Source: Candidatus Bathyarchaeota archaeon (GTDB taxonomy: Archaea > Thermoproteota > Bathyarchaeia > Bathyarchaeales > SOJC01). From it: a DNA stretch of 9,284 bases. Shown piece by piece: positions 1 to 6,700 of this stretch (position 1 is its first letter; each line of letters begins with the position of its first letter). Where the stretch lies: contig DAOWHM010000083.1 of assembly GCA_030641425.1 (NCBI GenBank), forward strand, positions 1 through 9,284, in the 5' to 3' direction. A program made the position numbers and the translations under genes. The notes below the pieces were generated by a model. That model was not told the origin of the DNA and did not search any database. It was given only the letters and a program-made list of their open reading frames with translations.

Positions 1-132
1 ACTTGATGGAAACCGTGAAGTAGAACGCATGAGCCGTTTTCTGACCTGAGAGTAAGTCGCCTTCGTACGTACTCCCGAATTATTTCAGTAGGCTTGATAA
101 GGTAGATGTTTGACAAATAGAAAATAGTTCCA

Positions 133-146
133 GAAACTTTAAATGG
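133..146 (+). promoter_or_regulatory. Putative archaeal promoter (BRE/TATA) of the DUF4114 surface-protein gene
   Basis: The segment GAAACTTTAAATGG combines a purine-rich BRE-like stretch (GAAAC) with a TATA-like TTTAAAT. Transcription would start about 25 nt downstream, near 165-170. That leaves a leader of roughly 25 nt ahead of the ATG at 193 that still contains the purine-rich ribosome-binding site. This is inferred from spacing and composition only. Confidence 0.5.
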
Positions 147-171
147 TTTTTAAAGCAAAGTATGGATTGTC

Positions 172-184
172 AAGGGAGAAGGAG
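172..184 (+). promoter_or_regulatory. Shine-Dalgarno region deciding the start at 193
   Basis: AAGGGAGAAGGAG contains two GGAG-type cores. The second ends 8 nt before the ATG at 193, which favours ATG 193 over the in-frame TTG directly before it at 190. Confidence 0.6.
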
Positions 185-192
185 AAACATTG

Positions 193-1578
193 ATGTTTCA
201 TCCAACGAAGAGTTCGCTCGTAAGCGTTACTCTTGTAGCTGCTTTGGTGCTGCCACTACTCATGGTTCCAGCGTATTCAGAAGAACCTTTAGAGCCTTCA
301 TTATTGACGATTCTTTCTTTCTTAGGGTTCACGAATATAACTGAATCAACCATTGAAACCTTTCCACCTGGCGTTTACGAAGTAGTGTTATATGCTGAGT
401 TTGCAGACCATCATGATAGCAATGAACTTAGTTATTATCCTGCAGGTTCCAGCGATTTTACGCTGATTTTCTCTGGGTCAGATGGGGGCATAAATGGATA
501 CGTTGATCCGCCTGTAAATAGAACTTTTTGGTTCACGCATACATGCAATAGTACTTTTGGGCTATCAATGTATGATGGACTGGGCAACCACACATACTTC
601 ACTGAAGGTGTGCTGAACCCTGATGGACAAAACCATTCGAAAGTATATTTGAATTTGGATGACCCTGAAATGTACCTTATTGGCTTTGAAAATTTGTTTG
701 GCTTAGGTGATAGAGACTATAATGATATGGTCTTCTCACTGCGTAGATGTGCAGGCATGTATTATTTGAATGTTGAAACCGATCCTATTGGTGTTGCCAC
801 AATTCAAGGTACAGGATGTTATAACGAAAGTGACACTGTCCAACTGACATCACAGGATTATGCAAACATCACAACAGGTAGTCGTTACAGGTTCGAATAC
901 TGGGATGTTGATGGAATCTCTCAAGGAGCAGGAGTTAACCCAATTACAGTCTCCATGAATGCAAATCACGCCACCACAGCCCATTACACCATCCAATACT
1001 ACTTGACAGTTACTTCTCCCTACGGTGATCCCGCACCCTCTGGAGGATGGTATGACGATGGAACAACGATAACATCATCGGTCACTTCACCATGGCCGGA
1101 CTCTATTGGCACAAGATACATTTGCATGGGATGGACAGGAACAGGAAGTGTTCCAACATCTGGAATGACCTCATCATTCAATTTTTCAATCAACAGTTGT
1201 TCCAGCTTGACATGGACTTGGAAGACCCAATATTACTTATCTGTCGCTGTAGATCCATTAGGATTAGTGCCAATTCCTGGCGAAGGTTGGTATGATGAGT
1301 CTACAAGTTTAACATTGTCAGCACCAACTGCCATAGGATATACATTTACGGAGTGGACTATAGACAGTGTGTCACAGGGCTCTGGGACACAGTCAATCCC
1401 CGTTGTGATGAACGCACCACATATTGCTATAGCCTACTATGATATTCCAGTAGGAGGCTTAACTGTTTCAGCGAGGATACCTGCATTGAATAGTTGGTTT
1501 GGATTGAACATCTTGCTTATTGCAGCAGTCTTCGCAACCTCACTTTTAACAAAAAAACTTCGTCAAAGAACTGATTGA
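193..1578 (+). CDS. Membrane-anchored surface protein with DUF4114-like domain and three InlB-type repeats
   Basis: A 461-residue predicted cell-surface protein. Residues 1-29 form a signal peptide: basic start, hydrophobic stretch from SVTLVAALVLPLLM, cleavage near AYS-EE. Residues about 60-184 resemble DUF4114, with the hallmark GFENLFGLGDRDYNDMVF at 164-181; its acidic cluster could bind calcium. Three tandem beta-rich repeats of about 78 residues follow (190-268, 269-346, 347-416). Each begins YYL(N/T/S)V and carries a G-W/C-Y-(N/D)-(E/D) motif, and the first and third share an (F/T)E(Y/W)W-type core ending in an (A/M)NA-H stretch. They match the divergent InlB B-repeat/'bacterial repeat' type. 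Residues 434-453 are a transmembrane helix followed by KKLRQRTD, a cytoplasmic stop-transfer tail. At least eight N-x-S/T sequons suggest glycosylation. The gene stands alone and is convergent with the Lrp gene. Function is unknown; adhesion or surface scaffold is an inference. ATG 193 is preferred over TTG 190 because of ribosome-binding-site spacing. Confidence 0.9.
   Translation: MFHPTKSSLVSVTLVAALVLPLLMVPAYSEEPLEPSLLTILSFLGFTNITESTIETFPPGVYEVVLYAEFADHHDSNELSYYPAGSSDFTLIFSGSDGGINGYVDPPVNRTFWFTHTCNSTFGLSMYDGLGNHTYFTEGVLNPDGQNHSKVYLNLDDPEMYLIGFENLFGLGDRDYNDMVFSLRRCAGMYYLNVETDPIGVATIQGTGCYNESDTVQLTSQDYANITTGSRYRFEYWDVDGISQGAGVNPITVSMNANHATTAHYTIQYYLTVTSPYGDPAPSGGWYDDGTTITSSVTSPWPDSIGTRYICMGWTGTGSVPTSGMTSSFNFSINSCSSLTWTWKTQYYLSVAVDPLGLVPIPGEGWYDESTSLTLSAPTAIGYTFTEWTIDSVSQGSGTQSIPVVMNAPHIAIAYYDIPVGGLTVSARIPALNSWFGLNILLIAAVFATSLLTKKLRQRTD
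760..1440 (+). repeat. Three tandem InlB-like repeats, about 78 residues each
   Basis: Protein-level tandem repeats within the surface-protein gene. They start at the YYLNV, YYLTV and YYLSV motifs (residues 190, 269 and 347), a spacing of 79 and 78 residues. The middle copy is the most divergent: it lacks the EYWDVDG/EWTIDS segment and has a W-G-T-G-S stretch instead. DNA identity between copies looks low, so the duplication is old. Confidence 0.7.
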
Positions 1579-1670
1579 TGCGCAAGTAACCTTCCAATAG
1601 TGGAAATTGATCCTATAGTAATTGTTATAATCTCATCCGCGGACTGGACGATCGATTGTACGAAATCATC
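1579..1670. other. Convergent intergenic spacer
   Basis: This short gap lies between the 3' ends of the surface-protein gene and the Lrp gene. I see no clear T-run terminator or strong hairpin in it, only small palindromes such as CGATCG. Confidence 0.4.
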
Positions 1671-2147
1671 TCAGAACAATAAAGTATTTTCTTGTTTGTG
1701 CTTCTTTGATATAACTGACGTCCGAATCCTCAGCACCCCTTTCAATGGAGCGATGTTGCGGGCAATAAAGGAATGGAGTTTTTCTTGGTCTTCAGCAGTT
1801 ATTCGGGCGATAATAACTAGTTCTTCTGAGAGAGATGTGAGAACTTCTGATACTTGCCGATGTCTAGCGATCTTTTCGGCAACATTTTCAGTTTCCTTGG
1901 GGTCGGTGAATATCGTTACTATGGCAACTAAGAGTTTTACTCCAGCTTTTTTATGGTTGATTTCTACAGTGTACTTCTTGATGATTCCATATTTTTCCAT
2001 TTTTTTTATGCGGTCATAAACTGTGGAGTGTGCTAAATTCAATTTTTTTCCGATTTCAACATATTTTGCCTTGGAGTTCTCTTCCAGAATCTTCAGTATT
2101 GCCCAATCTGTGTCGTCGAGCAGAACTTGTTGATTCCTGATTCTCAT
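1671..2147 (-). CDS. Lrp/AsnC-family transcriptional regulator
   Basis: A 158-residue protein, the usual size for the family. Residues about 9-65 are the winged helix-turn-helix domain: LDDTDWAILKILEENSKAKY, then a typical EIGKKLNLAHSTVYDRIKKM helix-turn-helix with recognition helix around 40-50. Residues about 70-147 match the RAM ligand-sensing/oligomerisation domain (VAIVTIF strand, VSEVLTSLSEELVIIARI, and the GVLRIRTSVIS end strand). The usual TG-x-YD turn of RAM domains is replaced by SLSEEL, so the effector may differ from a common amino acid. Family members are octamer-forming DNA-binding proteins that often repress their own gene and respond to amino acids; the targets here are unknown. 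The gene diverges from the unknown gene at 2433 across a region with several inverted repeats that could be its operators. ATG 2147 fits the family N-terminus. Confidence 0.93.
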   Translation of the reverse strand: MRIRNQQVLLDDTDWAILKILEENSKAKYVEIGKKLNLAHSTVYDRIKKMEKYGIIKKYTVEINHKKAGVKLLVAIVTIFTDPKETENVAEKIARHRQVSEVLTSLSEELVIIARITAEDQEKLHSFIARNIAPLKGVLRIRTSVISKKHKQENTLLF

Positions 2148-2190
2148 GAAGTGGGCCTTCTAAGAAGAATGAAGTTTGTGCTGTTAATAC

Positions 2191-2198
2191 GATTTATT
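2191..2198 (-). promoter_or_regulatory. Putative TATA box of the Lrp/AsnC gene
   Basis: The minus strand reads AATAAATC here. It would place the transcription start near 2168 and leave a leader of about 20 nt before ATG 2147. A weak purine-rich AGAAGG sits just ahead of the start codon. Confidence 0.35.
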
Positions 2199-2269
2199 CT
2201 TTGCCATCGGTAAAATGTGAAAACTGTATGGATAGTTTTTGATTTTTGTCAATTGGAAAGTGACTGTCG

Positions 2270-2280
2270 CTTATATACGC
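2270..2280 (+). promoter_or_regulatory. Orphan TATA-like box
   Basis: CTTATATACGC is the closest TATA consensus in the divergent region. Used rightward it would start transcription near 2297-2303, inside the 2293-2311 palindrome, giving a leader of about 130 nt for the gene at 2433. Because TATATA is symmetric it could also serve the leftward Lrp gene with a long leader. The direction is not settled. Confidence 0.35.
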
Positions 2281-2292
2281 CGGAAAAACGTC

Positions 2293-2311
2293 GGAAATCG
2301 GTCGAATTTCC
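2293..2311. promoter_or_regulatory. Operator-like palindrome
   Basis: GGAAATCGGTCGAATTTCC has perfect 6-bp arms (GGAAAT/ATTTCC) around a 7-nt spacer. It lies 13 bp downstream of the orphan TATA box, where a repressor would cover the transcription start. The adjacent Lrp-family regulator is a candidate binder (inference). Confidence 0.4.
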
Positions 2312-2313
2312 TA

Positions 2314-2415
2314 CAATCCTATAGAAAGAGGTGACTAGAACTGAGATTTTGCGGAGTTCTTGTCAAATAGGCTTAAATCTGACGGTGACTAGTAGAAACT
2401 AGTTCTATAGAATTG
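2314..2415. repeat. Long imperfect inverted repeat enclosing a direct repeat
   Basis: The left arm CAATCCTATAGAA (2314-2326) is the reverse complement of the right arm TTCTATAGAATTG (2403-2415) at 12 of 13 positions, with 76 nt between them. Inside are two copies of GGTGACTAG (2330-2338 and 2384-2392) and a small ACTAGT-AGAA-ACTAGT hairpin (2388-2403). The right arm ends 17 bp before the ATG at 2433. It could be a paired operator, a folded leader RNA, or the remnant of a very small element. There is no clean flanking target-site duplication, which weakens the last idea. Confidence 0.5.
2371..2379 (+). promoter_or_regulatory. Putative TATA box of the unknown gene at 2433
   Basis: GCTTAAATC has a TTAAAT core. 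It would set the transcription start near 2400, within the right arm of the inverted repeat, giving a leader of about 30 nt. No Shine-Dalgarno motif is seen before either candidate start of this gene. Confidence 0.35.
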
Positions 2416-2432
2416 TTCCAGTTGTGGTCTTA

Positions 2433-2948
2433 ATGGTTAGCGGGTTGAAAGTACCTAAAGTCTGGGATCTGCTGAATCGATTCAAAGAAACTTGCCGTCG
2501 CAAAGGCTGGAAGACATCAGCCTACGAAGATGTCGTGAAAGTTGGTAACGAATACCACAGCTTTATCGGCACCCGAACAGCTCATCCCTCAACGTTTCAG
2601 AAAATTACCTCACGCAAGAAACTTGCCATTCCCGAAGGAAGATCCTATCGAGTTGTAGATCTCTCTTACATTGCTTGGGTTTTTCAACAGCACCCTTCCC
2701 AGCAACTGATTGAAACATTAGTTACGGATTCACACCTCTACAAGAAGACAGCTCTCTATGACCTAAGCCACATGTATGAAGGAAAGCCACTCTGCCTGAG
2801 ACTAAACGAAACTGGAAGCCTAGCATTCGAAGAGTTTGAGAAGTTTCTAAAGGAAACCTATGGAGTAGATACTAAGCCATTATATGAGCCACAGACGAAT
2901 GAGCCCAAAACCTTCAAGTCAAAGCTTCTAAACGCATCAACTGGATGA
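2433..2948 (+). CDS. Hypothetical protein, unrecognised family
   Basis: I do not recognise this protein of 171 residues, or 174 if the in-frame GTG at 2424 is used; neither start has a visible ribosome-binding site. It looks like a soluble cytoplasmic alpha/beta protein with no signal peptide or membrane segment. The N-terminus is strongly basic (WDLLNRFKETCRRKGWKTSA, residues 11-30), and basic patches recur (TSRKKLAIPEGRSYR near 59-73; LYKKTALYD near 102-110). That would suit nucleic-acid binding, but no named motif is visible. The middle (VVDLSYIAWVFQQHPSQQLI) and the acidic helix AFEEFEKFLKETYGV look like ordered structure. The last 20 residues or so (EPQTNEPKTFKSK) are probably disordered. 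There are only two cysteines and no metal-binding cluster. It lies 61 bp upstream of the coiled-coil gene on the same strand and may share its transcript. Codon use resembles the neighbours. Confidence 0.8.
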   Translation: MVSGLKVPKVWDLLNRFKETCRRKGWKTSAYEDVVKVGNEYHSFIGTRTAHPSTFQKITSRKKLAIPEGRSYRVVDLSYIAWVFQQHPSQQLIETLVTDSHLYKKTALYDLSHMYEGKPLCLRLNETGSLAFEEFEKFLKETYGVDTKPLYEPQTNEPKTFKSKLLNASTG

Positions 2949-2997
2949 ACCCTTCGGTAGCACAAGTCAGCTTAAGTAATACTGTGACTATTCTTCT

Positions 2998-3002
2998 TGA
3001 GG
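2998..3002 (+). promoter_or_regulatory. Shine-Dalgarno motif of the coiled-coil gene
   Basis: TGAGG sits 7 nt before ATG 3010 and supports that start. A weak TATA-like CTTAAGTAAT at 2971-2980 is also present, so independent transcription is possible. Confidence 0.45.
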
Positions 3003-3009
3003 CATACCT

Positions 3010-3585
3010 ATGACATCTGAAGAAATCGACAGCGAAGCTCAAAAAGTGAAGAAACTTGCTGAGTTTAAGAAAGAACTCGAAGAGAAGATCACTGAAGCGG
3101 AAAAAAACTTGGACAACTTGAAAAACCTCCTCGAATTCGTTGACAGAATTATATTAGAAAGTGGCTTCAAGAGAGCAAAGTTACCTAAACTCACACCCAC
3201 AATATCTCAGGTTACACCAACCTCAGCCATCGGAAAGCATACTGTTGCCTTAAAAGATGCTTCGGGAGAACCACTAGCAGATCTTCACCTAAACAGAGAC
3301 TCAATGCATGTGATTATCCCAGAAACTCGGACATTCAACAGGAATACTCCTCCATTCCAACAATTTCTGATAGAGCGTGTCCTAGAAAAGATGCGTGAGA
3401 AAGATGTTGAAGCAGCAAATAAAGGCGAAATGTCACATGACAACATCTTCTCTTACGAATTAGTCTTAGATGGTGATTCAATTCGAAAGATCGCGATAAA
3501 ACATGTGACTCCTGAAAGAGTACGCGAACTGAAATCAAGCATTCGCTGGACGCTGGAAAAGATGTACGAGAAAACGAAAGCTTAA
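3010..3585 (+). CDS. Coiled-coil protein of unknown function
   Basis: A 191-residue, highly charged, probably cytoplasmic protein. Residues about 3-50 form a coiled coil (VKKLAEFKKELEEKITEAEK, then NLKNLLEFVDRIILE), likely for dimerisation. A proline/threonine-rich linker (58-72, LPKLTPTISQVTPTS) joins it to a compact alpha/beta domain of about 75-190. The domain has beta strands KHTVALKD, PLADLHLN and HVIIPE, a well-formed helix QFLIERVLEKMREKDVEA, strands YELVLDGDSIRKIAIKHV, and a final helix ERVRELKSSIRWTLEKMYEK. The tidy layout and the WTLEKMYEK end give it the feel of a conserved archaeal family, but I cannot name one. No catalytic motif, metal site, signal peptide or membrane helix is visible. 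The start is supported by TGAGG 7 nt upstream. It follows the unknown gene at 2433 by 61 bp. Confidence 0.85.
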   Translation: MTSEEIDSEAQKVKKLAEFKKELEEKITEAEKNLDNLKNLLEFVDRIILESGFKRAKLPKLTPTISQVTPTSAIGKHTVALKDASGEPLADLHLNRDSMHVIIPETRTFNRNTPPFQQFLIERVLEKMREKDVEAANKGEMSHDNIFSYELVLDGDSIRKIAIKHVTPERVRELKSSIRWTLEKMYEKTKA

Positions 3586-3726
3586 CCCTTAAGCACACGC
3601 ATAGATTCTTTTCCGACTTCTGCAATTACCGCTTCCACCCATGGGGATATGGAAGTTACTTCCACAATTGATAAAGCTGAGAAACTAGTAGGATGTAATG
3701 AAAGTTGAGAAGGGAGAGATAGGAGA
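3586..3726. other. Intergenic region with palindrome and ribosome-binding site
   Basis: This region lies ahead of the large PKD protein gene. It holds a perfect palindrome (3650-3664), a weak TATA-like TTGATAAAG at 3668-3676, and a purine-rich AGGGAGAG (3711-3718) about 8 nt ahead of ATG 3727. Two frames, one per strand, stay open across much of it but show nothing recognisable. Confidence 0.45.
3650..3664. promoter_or_regulatory. Perfect 15-bp palindrome, candidate operator
   Basis: TGGAAGT-T-ACTTCCA is a perfect inverted repeat with 7-bp arms and one central base. It lies directly upstream of the weak TATA-like box of the PKD-protein gene, where a dimeric regulator could bind. The loop is too short for a good RNA hairpin, which favours a DNA-binding site. 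Confidence 0.4.
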
Positions 3727-6700
3727 ATGGAGAAAAAGGCTTGTCTCAGAATAGTTGTTTCGTTTCTTGCACTTGCGTTGTTAGTCTTGGGCATTCAAGC
3801 CCATAATATTTCCACAGGGGAAAATAGCGTTGACACCGAATTAGATCCCCAGTCAACGATCATACTCTTCAAAGACTTTAACGAGATCCAAAGTAACGAT
3901 AAGACAACGGATAGGTATTCGTTCAAGAGAAGTTTGGTAAGCCGATCTACTGGGACTGGAGCGATATATTGGGTGGACTTCTATGATAGCTTTGAGAATA
4001 CAAGCTGGATATTCACTGGCGACTATCCCTATTTAGCCAATGATACAGACAGCTACATCGCGTCTGTTACAGTTGGGAACTGCTCTTGGTTTCACTTCCA
4101 AGACACAAACCTAACGCAAACTCAAACTGCGTATTTAATGATCGAGTGGAAAACATTTACCATTAAACCTAGTGAGGAAGCTAAGCTCTTTCTAGACAAT
4201 GGCGTGGATGAAGAAGATTTAGGTTCATACAATTTGACATTGGAGTTCAGGTGGACCAGGATCAATGTTACTCAGACATTGGGGACTATCCTGAAGGTTG
4301 ACAATGCAAAGTTGAAGATCTCATCTCTCCAGGCTGGCCTCTTCCGTGTGATAGTGCGTCGAGCCTACTTGCAGATTTATAATGGACCAGTTCCCCTGCA
4401 GGTGAATACTGTAGCTATAGGTAGACCAGGCTCTCAGGTGACTTTAACTGTTCAATGGACTGATCCAGATGGGCTAAGCAGTTATTCTTTAAATCACAAT
4501 GCCAGTGGAGCTTGGCTTAATTCGAATCTCACAGCTTCTTTAGCGGGGAAAACGGGTTGGAGTAATCACACGGTAACTCTTCCAAGCAATACAGCCTCAG
4601 TTCTAGCTTACAGGTTTTGGGTAAACGACACAAACGATTTCTGGGAGAGGACGGAGGTTCTCCATGTTTTTGTTTTGAAGAATTTCAGTCCCGAGTTACT
4701 CCAAATTGTGGACAATGCAACAGGCTCGCCTATAGCGCACAGTTATGGTCGAAAGGACTTCTACGATAATGCTACGGGAAGATTCTGGAAATTCTATAGC
4801 GATGGTGTGTATATGAAGTATACTTCCACGCTTAATGGACAAGACTGGCTCACTCCTCATGTTGTTAGGAGTGTAGAGTTTGGTTTCCAGTTTTATGTGT
4901 ACTGTTTTAACCAAACGATTCACTACGTCTACAACTCTGAGAAAGTTGGCGCTGACTTGCTTTATCGACGAGGAATTCTAAACCCTAATGGAACAATAAG
5001 CTGGTCTATGCCTGAACAGGTAGTAGTTACTGCGGGTCTTTCCCAGAGATTCTACGCTTGCTCCGTAGTAACAGATTCAGATGGGTATCCTTACATTGTG
5101 TTTGGCAACCGAACAGATCCTTACTTGAAAACCTTGAATTTAGTGAGAAGCAACTACAATAATGGATCCTGGGAAACATCAAGTGGATTTCCAATGGAGA
5201 TTAATGAGAACCCAGATGCTGACTTGGTTTCTGGCGTCGCCCTACCCTTACCGAACAATGAAATCTATGTGGTTTATTGCAGTGGTGGAAACGAAGAGCC
5301 CCCTCGTGGAAGATTATGGAATACCTCAATTCTAGGACCACTGGAAGATGCGTCAGCTCTAACAATGCCAAGTAACTACCCTTTCTGTGCCGTCTCCGAT
5401 AAGTATGGACATGTCCATCTTGTGTATCGAAGAATAACCGATAGGGTAGACTACAGTTTCCGTAACTACACTTCAGGAAGCTGGGAGGTCAGAGATGAGT
5501 TCGTAACTTCTTATTTGACGCAGGAAGTCCCAGATGTCTCAACTTATTCGTGGCCAGTAATTGGGTGGAACCCTGACTCTGAAAAAGTCTATGTGCACTG
5601 GTGGACTCTTGAAGACACGAGTGGATGGCTAAAGCTTAGGAATTCCACTGGTTGGGAGACAAGGCATAGAATCTTGAAGCTAGACTGTGACTACACGATA
5701 TTTGATGGAGATACAATAGTTCCTTTGTCTCATCAAAATGAGATCTTACTGAACTTCGTAGTGCAAAATGTGAATGGAGGCAAAGAAGAGGTTTACAGTT
5801 ACCTTTACTTGAATAGACCACCACAGGTAGATTTCAACGTTTCCGAAAACATTGTGTTAACAGATGAAATTATCGTTTTCAACGCTTCTGAAAGCTATGA
5901 TCCAGATGGTTTGATAGTCGAATATTTCTGGGATTTCGCAGATGGAGTCAACGTATCCAGATTGGTAGTTGAGCATTCATACATTGACGATGGAAACTAC
6001 ACAGTGACTCTTACTATCACCGATGATTCCGGTGCCTCAAACAACACTTCTACAATAATTGAGGTTCTTAATAGGTCTCCTGTTGCATCTTTTACTGAAT
6101 CCACAGAGACTGCCTTCACTGGGGAAACCATCATCTTCAATGCTTCTACCAGTTTCGACCCTGATGGATCAGTAGTTGAATATTTGTGGGATTTCGGTGA
6201 TGGAAATAATGGTTCAGGTGTCTCTGTTGGACATGCATATATGGACGATCGTGGCTACAACGTCACCTTAACTGTAACAGATGACGACGATGCGAAAGAC
6301 TACATAACATCAACTAAGACTATTCTGAACAGAGCTCCAATAGCCTTGTTCACTGAATCTGCTGAAACTATTCCAACCGATGAAATCATTCACTTCAATG
6401 CTTCGCAAAGCTATGACCTTGACGGATACATTATCAATTATTTCTGGGATTTCGGTGACGGTATGAATTCCACAGGAATTATTGTTGAACATTCATATGC
6501 TGGAAATGGAACTTACATTGTTACTCTCTTTGTAACAGACGACGACGACTCAAAAGGAAACGTAACTGCAACAAAAACCATCCTACATCACGATGTTGCA
6601 ATCATAGCCCTCTATCCTTCTAAAACCGTAGTCGGTGAGGGATTCAACTTTAATGTAAATATCACCGTTTCAAACCAAGGAGAGATTTCAGAAACCCTCA

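Larger units (their letters stand above)
1..192. other. Upstream non-coding leader region
   Basis: No convincing gene is seen here. One frame is open from the window edge to a TGA at 47-49 and could be the last 15 codons of a rightward gene, but it is too short to judge. The right part (about 133-192) carries the promoter and ribosome-binding site of the surface-protein gene starting at 193. Nothing resembling a tRNA or an obvious strong hairpin is seen. Confidence 0.5.
2148..2432. other. Divergent intergenic regulatory region
   Basis: This gap of about 285 bases separates the Lrp gene from the unknown gene at 2433. It holds a TATA-like box for the leftward gene, two TATA-like boxes facing right, a palindrome at 2293-2311, and a long inverted repeat at 2314-2415 that encloses direct repeats. 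The only open frames are trivial, for example 14 codons from 2169. T-rich runs occur at 2233-2248 but do not follow a gene on the plus strand. Confidence 0.6.

Noticed and set aside
2..49. Possible last 15 codons of a rightward gene; also shares ACCGTGAAGTAGA (12-24) with the dockerin coding region (6926-6938) in the same reading frame
   Set aside because: It is too short to identify, the surrounding residues do not continue a calcium loop, and a 13-bp match may be chance.
162..344. 60-codon open frame from ATG 162
   Set aside because: It overlaps the signal-peptide gene in another frame, has no family-like sequence, and its ATG lies before the ribosome-binding site of the real gene.
1600..2019. 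139-codon plus-strand frame opposite the Lrp gene
   Set aside because: It is antisense to a well-supported regulator, with low-complexity Ser/Ile-rich content and no start signals.
2169..2213. 14-codon frame MKFVLLIRFILCHR in the divergent region
   Set aside because: No ribosome-binding site, very short, and it sits in the expected leader of the Lrp gene on the other strand.
2314..2415. Small transposable element (MITE-like) reading of the inverted repeat
   Set aside because: There is no matching target-site duplication, only displaced TTCC stretches nearby, and no second copy in the window. A regulatory role is more economical.
3582..3794. Minus-strand open frame whose end (VEVTSISPWVEAVIAEVGKE) looks protein-like
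   Set aside because: It overlaps the signal peptide of the PKD gene and lacks a ribosome-binding site. The plus-strand frame through the same stretch is equally open, so it is probably chance.
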